Source of the DNA: CAYRWK01 sp964427965
GTDB taxonomy: Bacteria; Patescibacteriota; WWE3; UBA101185; UBA10185
Direction: 5' to 3'
NCBI GenBank assembly: GCA_964427965.1
Contig: CAYRWK010000022.1
Coordinates: forward strand, 1-13,349
DNA length: 13,349 nt
The position numbers and the translations under genes were made by a program. Positions 1 through 7,267 of this stretch are shown here, one piece after another (positions within the stretch are counted from its first letter, which is position 1; the number at the start of each line of letters is the position of its first letter). The notes under the pieces are model-generated. The model ran no database searches. It was not told where the DNA came from and was given only the letters and a program-made list of their open reading frames with translations.

Positions 1-449
1 GTCTGGTTTTGGGGGATAAATTCCAAGTTTTTTATAAGATTGGGTTTAGAAATATTAGTATTGAACTTTATTAACCCCGCCTGTGAAAGCAAAAAAATGA
101 TGCCAAGAAAAGCTAGGGAGTAGGTTATAAGTTTGGTGATAGTTTGTCTGGTAGTTAGTAATGAGAAGAATTGGTTTAACGTGTTTTTTTCTGCAATTTT
201 CGCCGTGATTTCCTCATTAGTTAGTTGGCCGGTTTTTAGTTTTTCTATAAGAAGCAGGCGGTTTAAAGCCCATGATGGGTAGTGTCCTTTTACAGCACTT
301 TCCTCATCGCCTTTTCTTCTGATCATGTGGGGGAGCCACTCCATTTTTGTGTAGTATCTAAGCCTATTGTAGGGATCACCTTTACCAAAATCCACGCCCT
401 TTTTTATGGCTTCCTGTATTAATTTTTCGGTTGAAATATATGAGGACAT
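1..449 (-). CDS. Membrane-anchored MerR-like DNA-binding protein (3' part missing)
   Basis: This reading frame runs off the left edge, so only the first 149 residues are visible. Residues about 5-85 look like a MerR-type winged helix: an LRYYTKMEWLP segment (residues 30-40), a GHYP turn (55-58) and then ALNRLLLIEKLKTGQLTNEEI (split here: 61-70 and 71-81), which matches the helix pair and hinge of MerR proteins. A hydrophobic stretch at about 107-126 (core YSLAFLGIIFLLSQAG) is a single membrane segment, so the DNA-binding part should face the cytoplasm and the missing C-terminal part should lie outside. The ATG is preceded by an AT-rich stretch without a Shine-Dalgarno sequence but with a TATAAT box 10 nt away. 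It is divergent from the ArsR-like gene. The MerR-fold assignment is by eye; the target and the function of the outer part are unknown. Confidence 0.75.
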   Translation of the reverse strand, partial: MSSYISTEKLIQEAIKKGVDFGKGDPYNRLRYYTKMEWLPHMIRRKGDEESAVKGHYPSWALNRLLLIEKLKTGQLTNEEITAKIAEKNTLNQFFSLLTTRQTITKLITYSLAFLGIIFLLSQAGLIKFNTNISKPNLIKNLEFIPQNQ

Positions 450-459
450 AGCTTTTTAA

Positions 460-468
460 ATTATAGCA
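460..468 (-). promoter_or_regulatory. Extended -10 promoter of the MerR-like gene
   Basis: On the minus strand the bases read TGC-TATAAT, a perfect -10 hexamer with a TGn extension. The start codon begins 10 nt downstream, so transcription should start about 3 nt before the ATG. No good -35 box is visible, which fits an extended -10 promoter. Confidence 0.55.
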
Positions 469-509
469 CCGGTTTTTTGATTTTTATTCATGGAAATTAG
501 TATAAGTAG

Positions 510-538
510 TTGCGTTGAGATAATAGGTGTTGTACAAT
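510..538 (+). promoter_or_regulatory. Promoter of the ArsR-like gene (leaderless)
   Basis: TTGCGT (510-515) and TACAAT (533-538) are separated by exactly 17 bp. Only 6 nt separate the -10 box from the ATG at 545, so the transcript should begin at or within a base of the start codon. This also argues against the in-frame GTG at 527, which lies upstream of the -10 box. Confidence 0.55.
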
Positions 539-544
539 CCGGTT

Positions 545-841
545 ATGATTAACATTGAAAAATTTTCCAAAGCTTTTTCTGATAAAAATAGAATAAAGAT
601 CATTGATTACCTTACAAGTGGTCAGAAGAATGTCAGCGAGATCGCGGATAAATTAAATGTTGAAGAAAATTTAGCCTCTCATCACTTGAGAGTTCTTGCA
701 GGACTTGGCTTTTTGAAGAATGATAAGAAGGGTAGAGAAGTGTTTTACAAGCTTAATGACACTAAATTTGTTTCTTTAATCAAGGATCTTAAGAAAAATC
801 CTGCATTTAAAGATATATTACTCTCGGCTTTAGAGAACTAG
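545..841 (+). CDS. ArsR-family winged-helix transcriptional regulator
   Basis: This encodes a 98-residue single-domain DNA-binding protein. It starts with the usual ArsR-family helix (FSKAFSDKNRIKIIDYLTSG, about 6-25). A helix-turn-helix follows at about 31-54 (VSEIADKLNVEENLASHHLR), with the family's SHHLRVL recognition helix, then a beta-wing with GREVFYKLND at about 63-72. Proteins of this family are usually dimeric repressors. The metal-binding ELCVCDL-type cysteine motif of arsenic or cadmium sensors is absent and there is no cysteine at all, so it is probably not a thiol metal sensor. I chose ATG 545 rather than GTG 527 because the latter lies inside the promoter. It is divergent from the membrane-bound MerR-like gene, and a link between the two is plausible but not shown. 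Confidence 0.85.
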   Translation: MINIEKFSKAFSDKNRIKIIDYLTSGQKNVSEIADKLNVEENLASHHLRVLAGLGFLKNDKKGREVFYKLNDTKFVSLIKDLKKNPAFKDILLSALEN

Positions 842-1081
842 TCTGTACATATACCTTATTTCTTGTATCCCATATATCTTTTTCTCTCATTTTCTCTGTA
901 GTTTAAATAGTTTAAATCATTCATTTCTTCTATGTGGGAATTATGCGGGAATAGAATATAATACATCGATGTAACAGGGGTAAATCGCAAGGCACTAAGG
1001 TGTATTGTGCGGTAATTATATATCTACTGTGAGTAGAGAATGGGTACTTTAAACTAATTTAGAAGCAGGTATCTTGTATGA
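842..1081 (+). other. Intergenic region with tandem repeats and a probable comEA leader
   Basis: These 240 bp hold no convincing gene. Three adjacent direct-repeat pairs precede the -10 box at 957: TTTTCTCT at 880-887 and 890-897, AGTTTAAAT at 900-908 and 909-917, and an 11-mer at 931-952. An inverted copy of TAGTTTAAA lies at 1048-1056. Downstream of the predicted start, about 110 nt of leader includes a 6-bp hairpin TCTACT-GTG-AGTAGA at about 1022-1036 and possible CGCA/TGCG and CAC/GTG pairings around 987-1013. I could not assign it to a known riboswitch class. Confidence 0.5.
931..962 (+). promoter_or_regulatory. comEA-operon promoter with an 11-bp tandem repeat in the -35 region
   Basis: TATAAT lies at 957-962. 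Where a -35 box should be there are instead two head-to-tail 11-mers, TATGTGGGAAT (931-941) and TATGCGGGAAT (942-952), which agree at 10 of 11 positions. One-turn spacing just upstream of a -10 box is typical of activator sites. The role is inferred. Confidence 0.45.
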
Positions 1082-1795
1082 ATGACTAAAGAGTACTTGT
1101 TAGAAAAAGTGAAAAGTTTTGGAATTAAGTACTTCTACATCCCGCTACTTGTAACTTTTTTGTTAGGAATTTGTACTACTTACTTTTCAATTCCAAAAGT
1201 TTTATGCAAAAACGATATAGATATAAAAAGTGGGGGAGAAGCACAGCCTGCCCCTGATGCAGTTGAAAATAACGCCAATTATATTTATGTAGATGTCTCC
1301 GGTGCTGTGTTAAATCCCGGATTATATAAACTACCAACTAGTTCCAGGATAGCAGATGTTTTAAAAGCAAGTGGGGGAGTAACAAATGAAGTTTCAGGAA
1401 AATGGATAGCAAAGTATGTAAATATTTCTGAAATTCTGGAAGACTCGAGCAAGGTATACATCCCGTTTGAGTGGGAATTATTGGAGGAGGATTTAGTAGA
1501 TGCATTAGCGATGAAGGACGTTAGTTTACAGGGTGATATAGCAACAAGCGTTAGTTCTGCGGGGAGCGAGGATGAAGATGCTAAGGACGAGCCAACACAG
1601 CCTTTAGTTACTGATGTAAAAATAAACGTAAATACAGCCAGTATATCCGAGTTAGATACTTTGCCCGGTATAGGGCCTGCCTACGCAAAGAAAATTGTAG
1701 AAAGCAGGCCTGTGAAAGATCTTGCTGATTTAAAAGACCGTGCCAAGTTGCCCGCAAATACTGTTGAGGCTATTAAAGAGCTGATCAAGTTTTAG
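1082..1795 (+). CDS. comEA: ComEA-like competence DNA-binding protein with SLBB domain
   Basis: This is a 237-residue membrane-anchored protein of DNA uptake. Residues about 17-36 (FYIPLLVTFLLGICTTYF) form an N-terminal membrane anchor. Residues 67-130 are an SLBB domain (YIYVDVSGAVLNPGLYKLP at 67-85). An acidic linker follows at about 135-175, and residues 178-237 form the double helix-hairpin-helix DNA-binding domain with INVNTASISELDTLPGIGP at 181-199. This domain order is that of ComEA, which holds incoming double-stranded DNA outside the membrane for delivery to ComEC. The next two genes are the two parts of ComEC, which supports the assignment. No Shine-Dalgarno sequence is evident at this start; a leader of about 110 nt may regulate the operon. 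Confidence 0.9.
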   Translation: MTKEYLLEKVKSFGIKYFYIPLLVTFLLGICTTYFSIPKVLCKNDIDIKSGGEAQPAPDAVENNANYIYVDVSGAVLNPGLYKLPTSSRIADVLKASGGVTNEVSGKWIAKYVNISEILEDSSKVYIPFEWELLEEDLVDALAMKDVSLQGDIATSVSSAGSEDEDAKDEPTQPLVTDVKINVNTASISELDTLPGIGPAYAKKIVESRPVKDLADLKDRAKLPANTVEAIKELIKF

Positions 1796-1802
1796 TTAAT
1801 CA

Positions 1803-2891
1803 ATGCATTCTTTTCTAAGATATAACATGACAATACTTCTCCTAGCTGGGGCCGTCGTCTTGCGAATATGTATGTTATGTGCGGGTGCATCCGGTTGTCC
1901 TAGCTCCAAGTTTGATTACTCTAAAGAGATGTCCGGGGAAGGGGTAGGCGAGGGTATAAATGTTTTTACATACTACCTTGAGCGGTTTAGGGACTCGGCT
2001 ACTGTTCAAATTCAAAAATATTTACCAAGTCCCCATAGCGATCTTTTACTAGGAATGGTTGTAGGAATAAATTCTTTAAACAAAGTTCCTAGATTTAACG
2101 ACGTCCTCAAGTCTACAGGAACTATCCATGTTGTTGTGGTATCCGGGTACAACATTTCACTAGTATTTGGTTTGGTGATAGGTATTGTTGGGAGTCAATA
2201 CAAGATTAAAAGTTTAATTTCAGCGCTCGTTGTTACGTTAATTTATGCGGTAATTTCGGGTTTTGAGCCTCCGGTTATTCGTGCGTGGATTATGGGTACT
2301 ATTGCGGCGTTTGGTCGTTATTACGGAAGGTCAATAGATGCACAGAAAATTCTTATATTTTCAGCCTTAGTCATGGTGTTAATAAACCCCGATTTCATAG
2401 TGAGTTTAAGCTTTCAGCTAAGCTTTGCCGCCACCTTTAGTCTTATTTACTACGGAGATGTTGTATCGTATATCATACAAAAACTGGTTACAGTGTTTAG
2501 GAAGAATAAGGATATAGTAGGAAAGAATGTTGCTATTCTTGGGGACTTATCGGCAACATTATCTGCTCAGGTATTAGTATTACCTATCATTTCATATTCA
2601 TTTGGTAGAGTTAGCTCGATTAGTCCCCTAGTCAATTGCCTAATTTTGTGGACAGTTCCAATATCTACGGTAATGGGTGGTTTATTGTTATTATTGACAT
2701 ACGTCAGTCCCCTGCTTGCCAAAATTTTTGCTCCATTAGTTTATGTGTTTTTGGATGTATTTGCTCGTGTTGTGTATTTTTTTGGAAATCTAAAATATTC
2801 TTCAATAAATTTAAAAATCAGTTGGGAAGTATTTGTTATATATTATGTTGTAGTATTACTTATTCCCAAATTAGTTAAGGTCAAAAAATGA
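1803..2891 (+). CDS. comEC: ComEC membrane channel (competence domain only)
   Basis: This 362-residue polytopic membrane protein is the channel part of ComEC, which carries single-stranded DNA across the cytoplasmic membrane. The Competence-domain signature is seen at about 102-117 (KSTGTIHVVVVSGYNI), followed by FEPPVIRAWIMG at about 154-165, LSFQLSFAATFSL at about 203-215, and several long hydrophobic segments up to the C-terminus. Family members in most bacteria are 600-800 residues with an OB-fold domain before and a metallo-beta-lactamase domain after the channel. Here there is little room for the OB fold, and the beta-lactamase domain is a separate gene overlapping by 4 nt (ATGA). The start is uncertain: Met1 and Met9 are both possible and neither has a Shine-Dalgarno. 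Confidence 0.9.
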   Translation: MHSFLRYNMTILLLAGAVVLRICMLCAGASGCPSSKFDYSKEMSGEGVGEGINVFTYYLERFRDSATVQIQKYLPSPHSDLLLGMVVGINSLNKVPRFNDVLKSTGTIHVVVVSGYNISLVFGLVIGIVGSQYKIKSLISALVVTLIYAVISGFEPPVIRAWIMGTIAAFGRYYGRSIDAQKILIFSALVMVLINPDFIVSLSFQLSFAATFSLIYYGDVVSYIIQKLVTVFRKNKDIVGKNVAILGDLSATLSAQVLVLPIISYSFGRVSSISPLVNCLILWTVPISTVMGGLLLLLTYVSPLLAKIFAPLVYVFLDVFARVVYFFGNLKYSSINLKISWEVFVIYYVVVLLIPKLVKVKK

Positions 2892-3631
2892 AACTACCAG
2901 GACTGATTGCATTTTATTTAATATATCTTTGCGTATCTCTTTTAAAATCACCTGTCCAAAATATTGATAAACCATATATTAAATTTTTAGATGTTGGGCA
3001 GGGTGATGCTACTTTAATCGTTACTAAAACCGGTAAAAAAATACTAATAGATGGGGGACCAGGGAATGATATAGACTGGTACTTTTCTTCGTCATCAATT
3101 ATTGGGGAGTGCCATATTGAACTTATGATATTAACCCACGATCATGCGGATCACTCTGATGGGCTGGAAAGATTACTTAAACACTGCAAGGTTGATGACT
3201 ACAGAAAAAGGCTATATGCAGGGGACATGATTACTGTTGATACTACCAACCTTAGGGTGCTGTGGCCTCCAAAAGATTATGATTTTACAAATACAAAGGA
3301 TATTAACGATTCCTCTATAGTTATCTTGCTTGAAGATGGGGATTTTTCTGCACTATTGGCGGGTGATGTGGGTGGAAAGGTACTTTGTTCTTTGGATTAC
3401 AGTAAATATTTAAAGGGTAATTTGGATGTATATAAAGTATCTCATCACGGCTCTATTACCGGATACTGCGATAAACTCCCTGTTTCAAAAGAAACAACCA
3501 GTGTAATTTTTGTAGGTAAGGATAACAAGTTTGGTTTACCGGACGAGCCAGTACTAGAAAATCTAACCGCTAAACAGTCGACAATTAGAAGAACCGATGA
3601 AGAGGGAACAATTGAGCTCAAGATGGAATAA
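2888..3631 (+). CDS. ComEC metallo-beta-lactamase domain as a separate membrane-anchored protein
   Basis: This 247-residue protein corresponds to the C-terminal third of ordinary ComEC. A hydrophobic N-terminus (LPGLIAFYLIYLCVSLL, 3-19) should anchor it with the catalytic domain outside. The fold is shown by FLDVGQGDATLIV (33-45), ILIDGG (52-57), the metal motif THDHADH (83-89, with His84, His86, Asp88 and His89), LLAGDVG (156-162) and VSHHGS (184-189). In ComEC this domain is thought to degrade the non-transported strand. Its ATG overlaps the stop of the channel gene in ATGA, and an AAGG lies about 9 nt upstream, so translational coupling is likely. All expected metal ligands appear intact. 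Confidence 0.9.
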   Translation: MKLPGLIAFYLIYLCVSLLKSPVQNIDKPYIKFLDVGQGDATLIVTKTGKKILIDGGPGNDIDWYFSSSSIIGECHIELMILTHDHADHSDGLERLLKHCKVDDYRKRLYAGDMITVDTTNLRVLWPPKDYDFTNTKDINDSSIVILLEDGDFSALLAGDVGGKVLCSLDYSKYLKGNLDVYKVSHHGSITGYCDKLPVSKETTSVIFVGKDNKFGLPDEPVLENLTAKQSTIRRTDEEGTIELKME

Positions 3632-3634
3632 GTG

Positions 3635-3643
3635 TGATATTAT
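3635..3643 (+). promoter_or_regulatory. Extended -10 promoter of argS (leaderless)
   Basis: TGA-TATTAT ends 6 nt before the argS start codon at 3650 and overlaps the 12-nt stretch just after the comEC-domain stop. Transcription from it should start at or next to the ATG. No close -35 box; TTGAGC at 3612-3617 is 20 bp away, which is too far to be convincing. Confidence 0.5.
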
Positions 3644-3649
3644 CTTTAT

Positions 3650-5575
3650 ATGGAAATTAGCTTGCTGTTAAAACAAAACATTGCAAAAGCCGTTAAGAAT
3701 TTATACGGCTTGGATGTTCAAAATATTGTTATTGAACATCCTGAAAACTCCAAATGGGGGGATTATGCAACGAATGTTGCATTGGGGTTGTCAAAAGAGC
3801 TTAAGCAGGCACCTCTTGAGATTGCTAAGAAGATATGCTATGAGATACAGAGTTTTGATCTGATTTTTGAATCAGACGGTCAGAAATACCAAATATTTGA
3901 AAAGATAGATATAGCGTCACCCGGGTTTATAAACTTCACATTAAGCATAGACTGGTTACGAAACGTACTCTACGAGGTTTTGACACAAAAAGGGAACTAT
4001 GGGGTTGGTAAATCCGGTAGCGGAAAACGTATTGCTTTAGAGCATTCCAATGTAAATCCAAACAAAGCGGCTCACGTGGGTCACTTAAGAAATGCCTGTG
4101 TAGGACAATTTTTAGAAAAGAGTTACGAGAACTTAGGTTACGAAGTAGAGGTTCAATACTATGCAAACGACTTAGGTGTACAGGTGGCAACTTCTGCTAT
4201 GGGTGTGCAGAAAATTAAAAACATCTCTCCTGAAAACTACAAAAAATATGATCACTTTGCTTGGGAGGTATATTCCAAAATGGAAAGTATGATCGCTGCC
4301 GACCCCCTATTACAAAAGGAGCGTCAAGATCTATTGGTAAAACTGGAAGACCCCAATTGTGTCGAGTCAATAAATCAAAAGACTCTAGCTAAAAAAATAA
4401 TTATAGAGCAGTTAAAAACATTTCAAAAAATTGGTATTGATTACGATATTGTAATTCACGAATCAGATATTGTGAATTTAAAGTTATGGGAAACAGCTTT
4501 TGAGAAATTGAAGGTGAACGAGAACGTTTACTATGCAAAGGAAGGTAAATCTCAAGGTTGCTGGTTAGTTAAGATGAAACTTGAAGCCTCAACTAACGCT
4601 GAGGTAGATGTTGAAGAGGACAAAATAATTGTCCGATCAAACGGGGTGCCAACCTATACAGGTAAGGATATTGCTTATCATATGTGGAAATATGGTTTAC
4701 TTGGCAAAGATTTTTGTTACGAAGAGTGGAAAACAGGTACTCAAGCTAAACCTTTATGGATGACATCCTCGGATAGTACTTGTAAGCCCTCAGGCGTTAC
4801 GTTTTCAAATGTAGACTTTGTTTTTGATGTGATAGGGGTAGAGCAGACATATGCCATGAGTGTTGTAAAAACAGCGTTAAAGTACCTGGGTTATGAGCAA
4901 CAGTCCGAAAACATGAAGCATGTAAACTACGGTTTTGTTTATTTATCCAAGGAAACTGCCGGAAAACTTGGAATTGACACATCGGACGGTAAGCCTTTTT
5001 ATGCTATGAGCGGTAGAAAAGGGTGGGGAGTTAAGATAGACGATTTAGTTGATATGGTAGATAGCAAGCTCAAAGCAGATTTTGGCAATTTTAGTGCCGT
5101 TGAGGCAGTAAGAAATGCAGCCGTTAAGTTTCAGATGCTTAAACTTAATACTTTTCAGGACCTCGTATTTGATTTGGAAGAAGCATTAGATTTTAAAGGT
5201 TACTCCGGACCGTACCTGCAGTATACCTACGCTAGAACGTTTTCTGTATTAGAAAAAGCAGGGTGGCTTGATCGTATAGAGGGGCTTTTTGTTTCAAGTT
5301 ATGTATGGGAGCCTTCTGAGCTAGAGGTCGTACGTGAGCTGTATAAATATCAGGAAGTAGCAGTATTTTCTGCTTTAAGATTTGCCCCCAATCTTTTATG
5401 CGAGTATCTTTTTTCTTTGGCAAAGAAATTTAATGCTATGTATGCAAATGTTTCAATTTTAAATGCCGAAAGTGTGGATGCAAAAAACTTTAGGTTAATG
5501 CTTGCAAAAAGTGTAGGGCAGGTATTAAAAAATGGACTTTGGCTTTTGGGAATAGATGTTGTAGAGCGAATGTAG
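3650..5575 (+). CDS. argS: Arginyl-tRNA synthetase
   Basis: This 641-residue class I enzyme charges tRNA-Arg with arginine using ATP. It begins with the ArgRS-specific N-terminal domain (1 to about 100; HPENSKWGDYATNVALGLSK at 30-49). The catalytic domain carries the HIGH motif as HVGH (142-145) within NVNPNKAAHVGHLRNA, and the KMSKS region appears as MSGRKG (453-458), a degenerate form as is common in ArgRS. The last hundred or so residues form the helical DALR anticodon-binding domain and end in the family's typical GIDVVERM. Length is within the family range or slightly above it. It has its own probable leaderless promoter and is followed 13 nt later by the phosphoesterase gene. A tRNA-Arg(CCU) gene lies 3.6 kb downstream. 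Confidence 0.97.
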   Translation: MEISLLLKQNIAKAVKNLYGLDVQNIVIEHPENSKWGDYATNVALGLSKELKQAPLEIAKKICYEIQSFDLIFESDGQKYQIFEKIDIASPGFINFTLSIDWLRNVLYEVLTQKGNYGVGKSGSGKRIALEHSNVNPNKAAHVGHLRNACVGQFLEKSYENLGYEVEVQYYANDLGVQVATSAMGVQKIKNISPENYKKYDHFAWEVYSKMESMIAADPLLQKERQDLLVKLEDPNCVESINQKTLAKKIIIEQLKTFQKIGIDYDIVIHESDIVNLKLWETAFEKLKVNENVYYAKEGKSQGCWLVKMKLEASTNAEVDVEEDKIIVRSNGVPTYTGKDIAYHMWKYGLLGKDFCYEEWKTGTQAKPLWMTSSDSTCKPSGVTFSNVDFVFDVIGVEQTYAMSVVKTALKYLGYEQQSENMKHVNYGFVYLSKETAGKLGIDTSDGKPFYAMSGRKGWGVKIDDLVDMVDSKLKADFGNFSAVEAVRNAAVKFQMLKLNTFQDLVFDLEEALDFKGYSGPYLQYTYARTFSVLEKAGWLDRIEGLFVSSYVWEPSELEVVRELYKYQEVAVFSALRFAPNLLCEYLFSLAKKFNAMYANVSILNAESVDAKNFRLMLAKSVGQVLKNGLWLLGIDVVERM

Positions 5576-5580
5576 GGGAG
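5572..5580 (+). promoter_or_regulatory. Clear Shine-Dalgarno sequence of the phosphoesterase gene
   Basis: TAGGGGAGC overlaps the argS stop codon and puts GGGGAG about 8 nt before the ATG at 5589. It is the only strong Shine-Dalgarno sequence I saw in the window, and it belongs to a gene inside an operon rather than to a promoter-proximal gene. Confidence 0.6.
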
Positions 5581-5588
5581 CTTAAAAG

Positions 5589-6677
5589 ATGTTTAATAAA
5601 AAGAAAAGCTCTAGTAAAAGTTCAAAAAAAATGTTGCAAAGCGTTAGGATGATTGTGGCAACTGTTGTACTCTCGGCTTTTGTATTAGCTATTACTTATG
5701 GGGTAAAAGGTCTTTCCACGCTAACAATTGACGATGTTATTAGTTTAACCTCCCCCGTTTTATCAAAGATTGGAATAAACGAAGAAGATATCTCTAAAGT
5801 TGCAGGTGTAGTTGGTGAAAAAGTCTTTGGAAAAGTACTTGAGCTTGGAATATCTGAATTTGGAGGTGTGGTTGCGGGGGATGAGGAGACTAAAGAAAGC
5901 TCGGAGAGCAGTTCTTCCAAAACAAAGACTGATGATGGTAAAAAAGAAGATAAAAAAGAAATACTGATGAGTGTTGCCATAACCTCAGATTCACATAATT
6001 TTAACGGGTTACTCACTCAAGCCCTTAACGTTGCAAAGAATAGGGGAATTGGAACCGTGTTTAATCTAGGCGATCTAACCGACTGGGGAGATGTTGGTTC
6101 GTTGCAGGATACAAAAGAGGCTCTTGATGCCGGTGGGTTGTATTACTACGTTCTTCCCGGGGATCATGATTTGGCACAATCTGTAGGGTTGCAAAATTTT
6201 AAACAGGTCTTTGGGGAGAATTATCATAGTGTGACAGTATCCGGGGTGAAAATAGTAATGCTTGATAATGGCGCAAACTATTCGGTTGTTGATGATGCCC
6301 AAATGGTTTGGTTTAAGCAGGAATTAGAGAATGCTTCCTTTGTGCTGTTATCTCAGCCAATATATGTGGATCCCGATAATATCTTGAGTGGAAGAGTGAT
6401 GGGGCGTGTAAATGGTGAAGACATTAAAAAAGTTAAAGAGCAGGCGGGAGAGCTTTTGAAACTGATTCGTGAATCTAAAGTTAAGGCGGTAATTGCCGGA
6501 GATCATCATAGATCCAGTAAAAGTGATGATCCTGAAAAAGAGGAGTTAAAACACTACGTAGTTGGTGCTGTTGTAAATAATTCAGAGGGTTTGCGTACAC
6601 TTCAGAGCCCAAGATTTTCAATACTTAAAGTTTATACAAATGGGGATTACGAGTTGGAAGAAGTTGTGTTAGAATAA
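5589..6677 (+). CDS. Membrane-anchored calcineurin-like metallophosphoesterase with altered ligands
   Basis: This is a 362-residue protein. A basic, Ser/Lys-rich start (1-20) precedes a membrane segment at about 21-38 (MIVATVVLSAFVLAITYG). A helical region and a charged Ser/Lys/Glu linker (98-124) then lead to a calcineurin-like phosphoesterase domain (127-362), probably outside the membrane. Motif I is SDSH (133-136) and motif II GDLTD (161-165). Motif III is GDHD (191-194) instead of GNHD. The usual motif IV histidine is replaced in LLSQPIY (253-259). Motif V is GDHH (304-307) instead of GHxH. These changes could alter metal choice or activity. The substrate is unknown. It follows argS by 13 nt with a good Shine-Dalgarno sequence. 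Confidence 0.85.
   Translation: MFNKKKSSSKSSKKMLQSVRMIVATVVLSAFVLAITYGVKGLSTLTIDDVISLTSPVLSKIGINEEDISKVAGVVGEKVFGKVLELGISEFGGVVAGDEETKESSESSSSKTKTDDGKKEDKKEILMSVAITSDSHNFNGLLTQALNVAKNRGIGTVFNLGDLTDWGDVGSLQDTKEALDAGGLYYYVLPGDHDLAQSVGLQNFKQVFGENYHSVTVSGVKIVMLDNGANYSVVDDAQMVWFKQELENASFVLLSQPIYVDPDNILSGRVMGRVNGEDIKKVKEQAGELLKLIRESKVKAVIAGDHHRSSKSDDPEKEELKHYVVGAVVNNSEGLRTLQSPRFSILKVYTNGDYELEEVVLE
6667..6675 (+). promoter_or_regulatory. Extended -10 promoter of ndk (leaderless)
   Basis: TGT-TAGAAT ends 7 nt before the ndk ATG at 6683 and overlaps the phosphoesterase stop codon. TTACGA at 6647-6652 stands 17 bp upstream as a weak -35. Start of transcription is predicted at or next to the ATG. Confidence 0.45.
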
Positions 6678-6682
6678 TTGCC

Positions 6683-7264
6683 ATGATTCAAAGATCTTTA
6701 GTATTAATGAAGCCGGATGCCGTTAAACGCGGTATTGTTGGTGAGATTTTACATAGGTTTGAACGTGCCGGACTTAAAATTGTTGGGCTTAAGATAGTGT
6801 CTGTTGATGAATCTTTTGGTGCTAAACACTACAACCATAACGATGAGTGGAAAGTGAAAGTGGGGATGAGAAATATAGAAGATTGCAAGAATTTTGGGTT
6901 TGATGTTACGGAATCCTTTGGAACTGCTGATCCTAAGGAGATTGGTGCTTTAGTAGATAAGAGAAACGCTGAATTTTTGACTTTAGGGCCTATTGTGGCA
7001 ATAGTTTTTGAGGGTCCCCAAGCTGTTGCTAAGATTAGATCTTTGGTTGGTTCGACTTTTCCCGATACAGCTCCTTCTGGAACTATAAGAGGAGACTATG
7101 GTTTGGATTCTGCATTTTCGGGTATGAAGAGAAAGAGAACCACCTTTAATATGATCCATGCGTCAGGTGCTGTTGATGAGGCTGAGGAAGAGATTAGGCT
7201 TTGGTTCAAACCAGAAGAGATTTTGTCCTATAAACGTGTCCACGAAGATTTTTATCAATACTAG
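6683..7264 (+). CDS. ndk: Nucleoside diphosphate kinase, long form
   Basis: This enzyme transfers the gamma-phosphate of NTPs to NDPs through a phosphohistidine. The start is typical (RSLVLMKPDAVKRGIVGEI, 4-22) and the active-site histidine is His159 in NMIHASG (156-162), where most family members have NxxHGSD. FEGPQAVAKIRSLVGSTFP (109-127) and the C-terminal EEEIRLWF (168-175) are also standard. At 193 residues it is about 40-50 longer than usual. Extra sequence lies at about 50-92 (between GAKHY and DKRNAEF) and around 142-153, which could change the oligomer. It begins 5 nt after the phosphoesterase stop but has its own likely promoter. Confidence 0.95.
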   Translation: MIQRSLVLMKPDAVKRGIVGEILHRFERAGLKIVGLKIVSVDESFGAKHYNHNDEWKVKVGMRNIEDCKNFGFDVTESFGTADPKEIGALVDKRNAEFLTLGPIVAIVFEGPQAVAKIRSLVGSTFPDTAPSGTIRGDYGLDSAFSGMKRKRTTFNMIHASGAVDEAEEEIRLWFKPEEILSYKRVHEDFYQY

Positions 7265-7267
7265 AGA

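Noticed and set aside
490..552. A 20-codon frame from ATG 490 whose first 11 bases equal the start of argS
   Set aside because: It overlaps the arsR promoter and start in another frame, has no initiation signal and is very short; the match to argS is probably chance.
969..1045. Partial likeness of the comEA leader to a cyclic-di-GMP (GEMM-I) riboswitch (CAGGGGTAAA, CGCAAGGC, CTAAGG)
   Set aside because: The P1b hairpin, the GACGCAAAGCC core and the GGTAGGTAGCGGGG part are missing, so the consensus is not met. A covariance search would settle it.
3612..3643. TTGAGC as -35 box for the argS promoter
   Set aside because: The 20-bp spacing to TATTAT is too long; the extended TGn element is a better explanation.
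5696..6016. Open frame on the minus strand opposite the phosphoesterase
   Set aside because: It is antisense to a gene with clear domain motifs and its product is low-complexity Ser/Pro-rich, a normal shadow of the linker.
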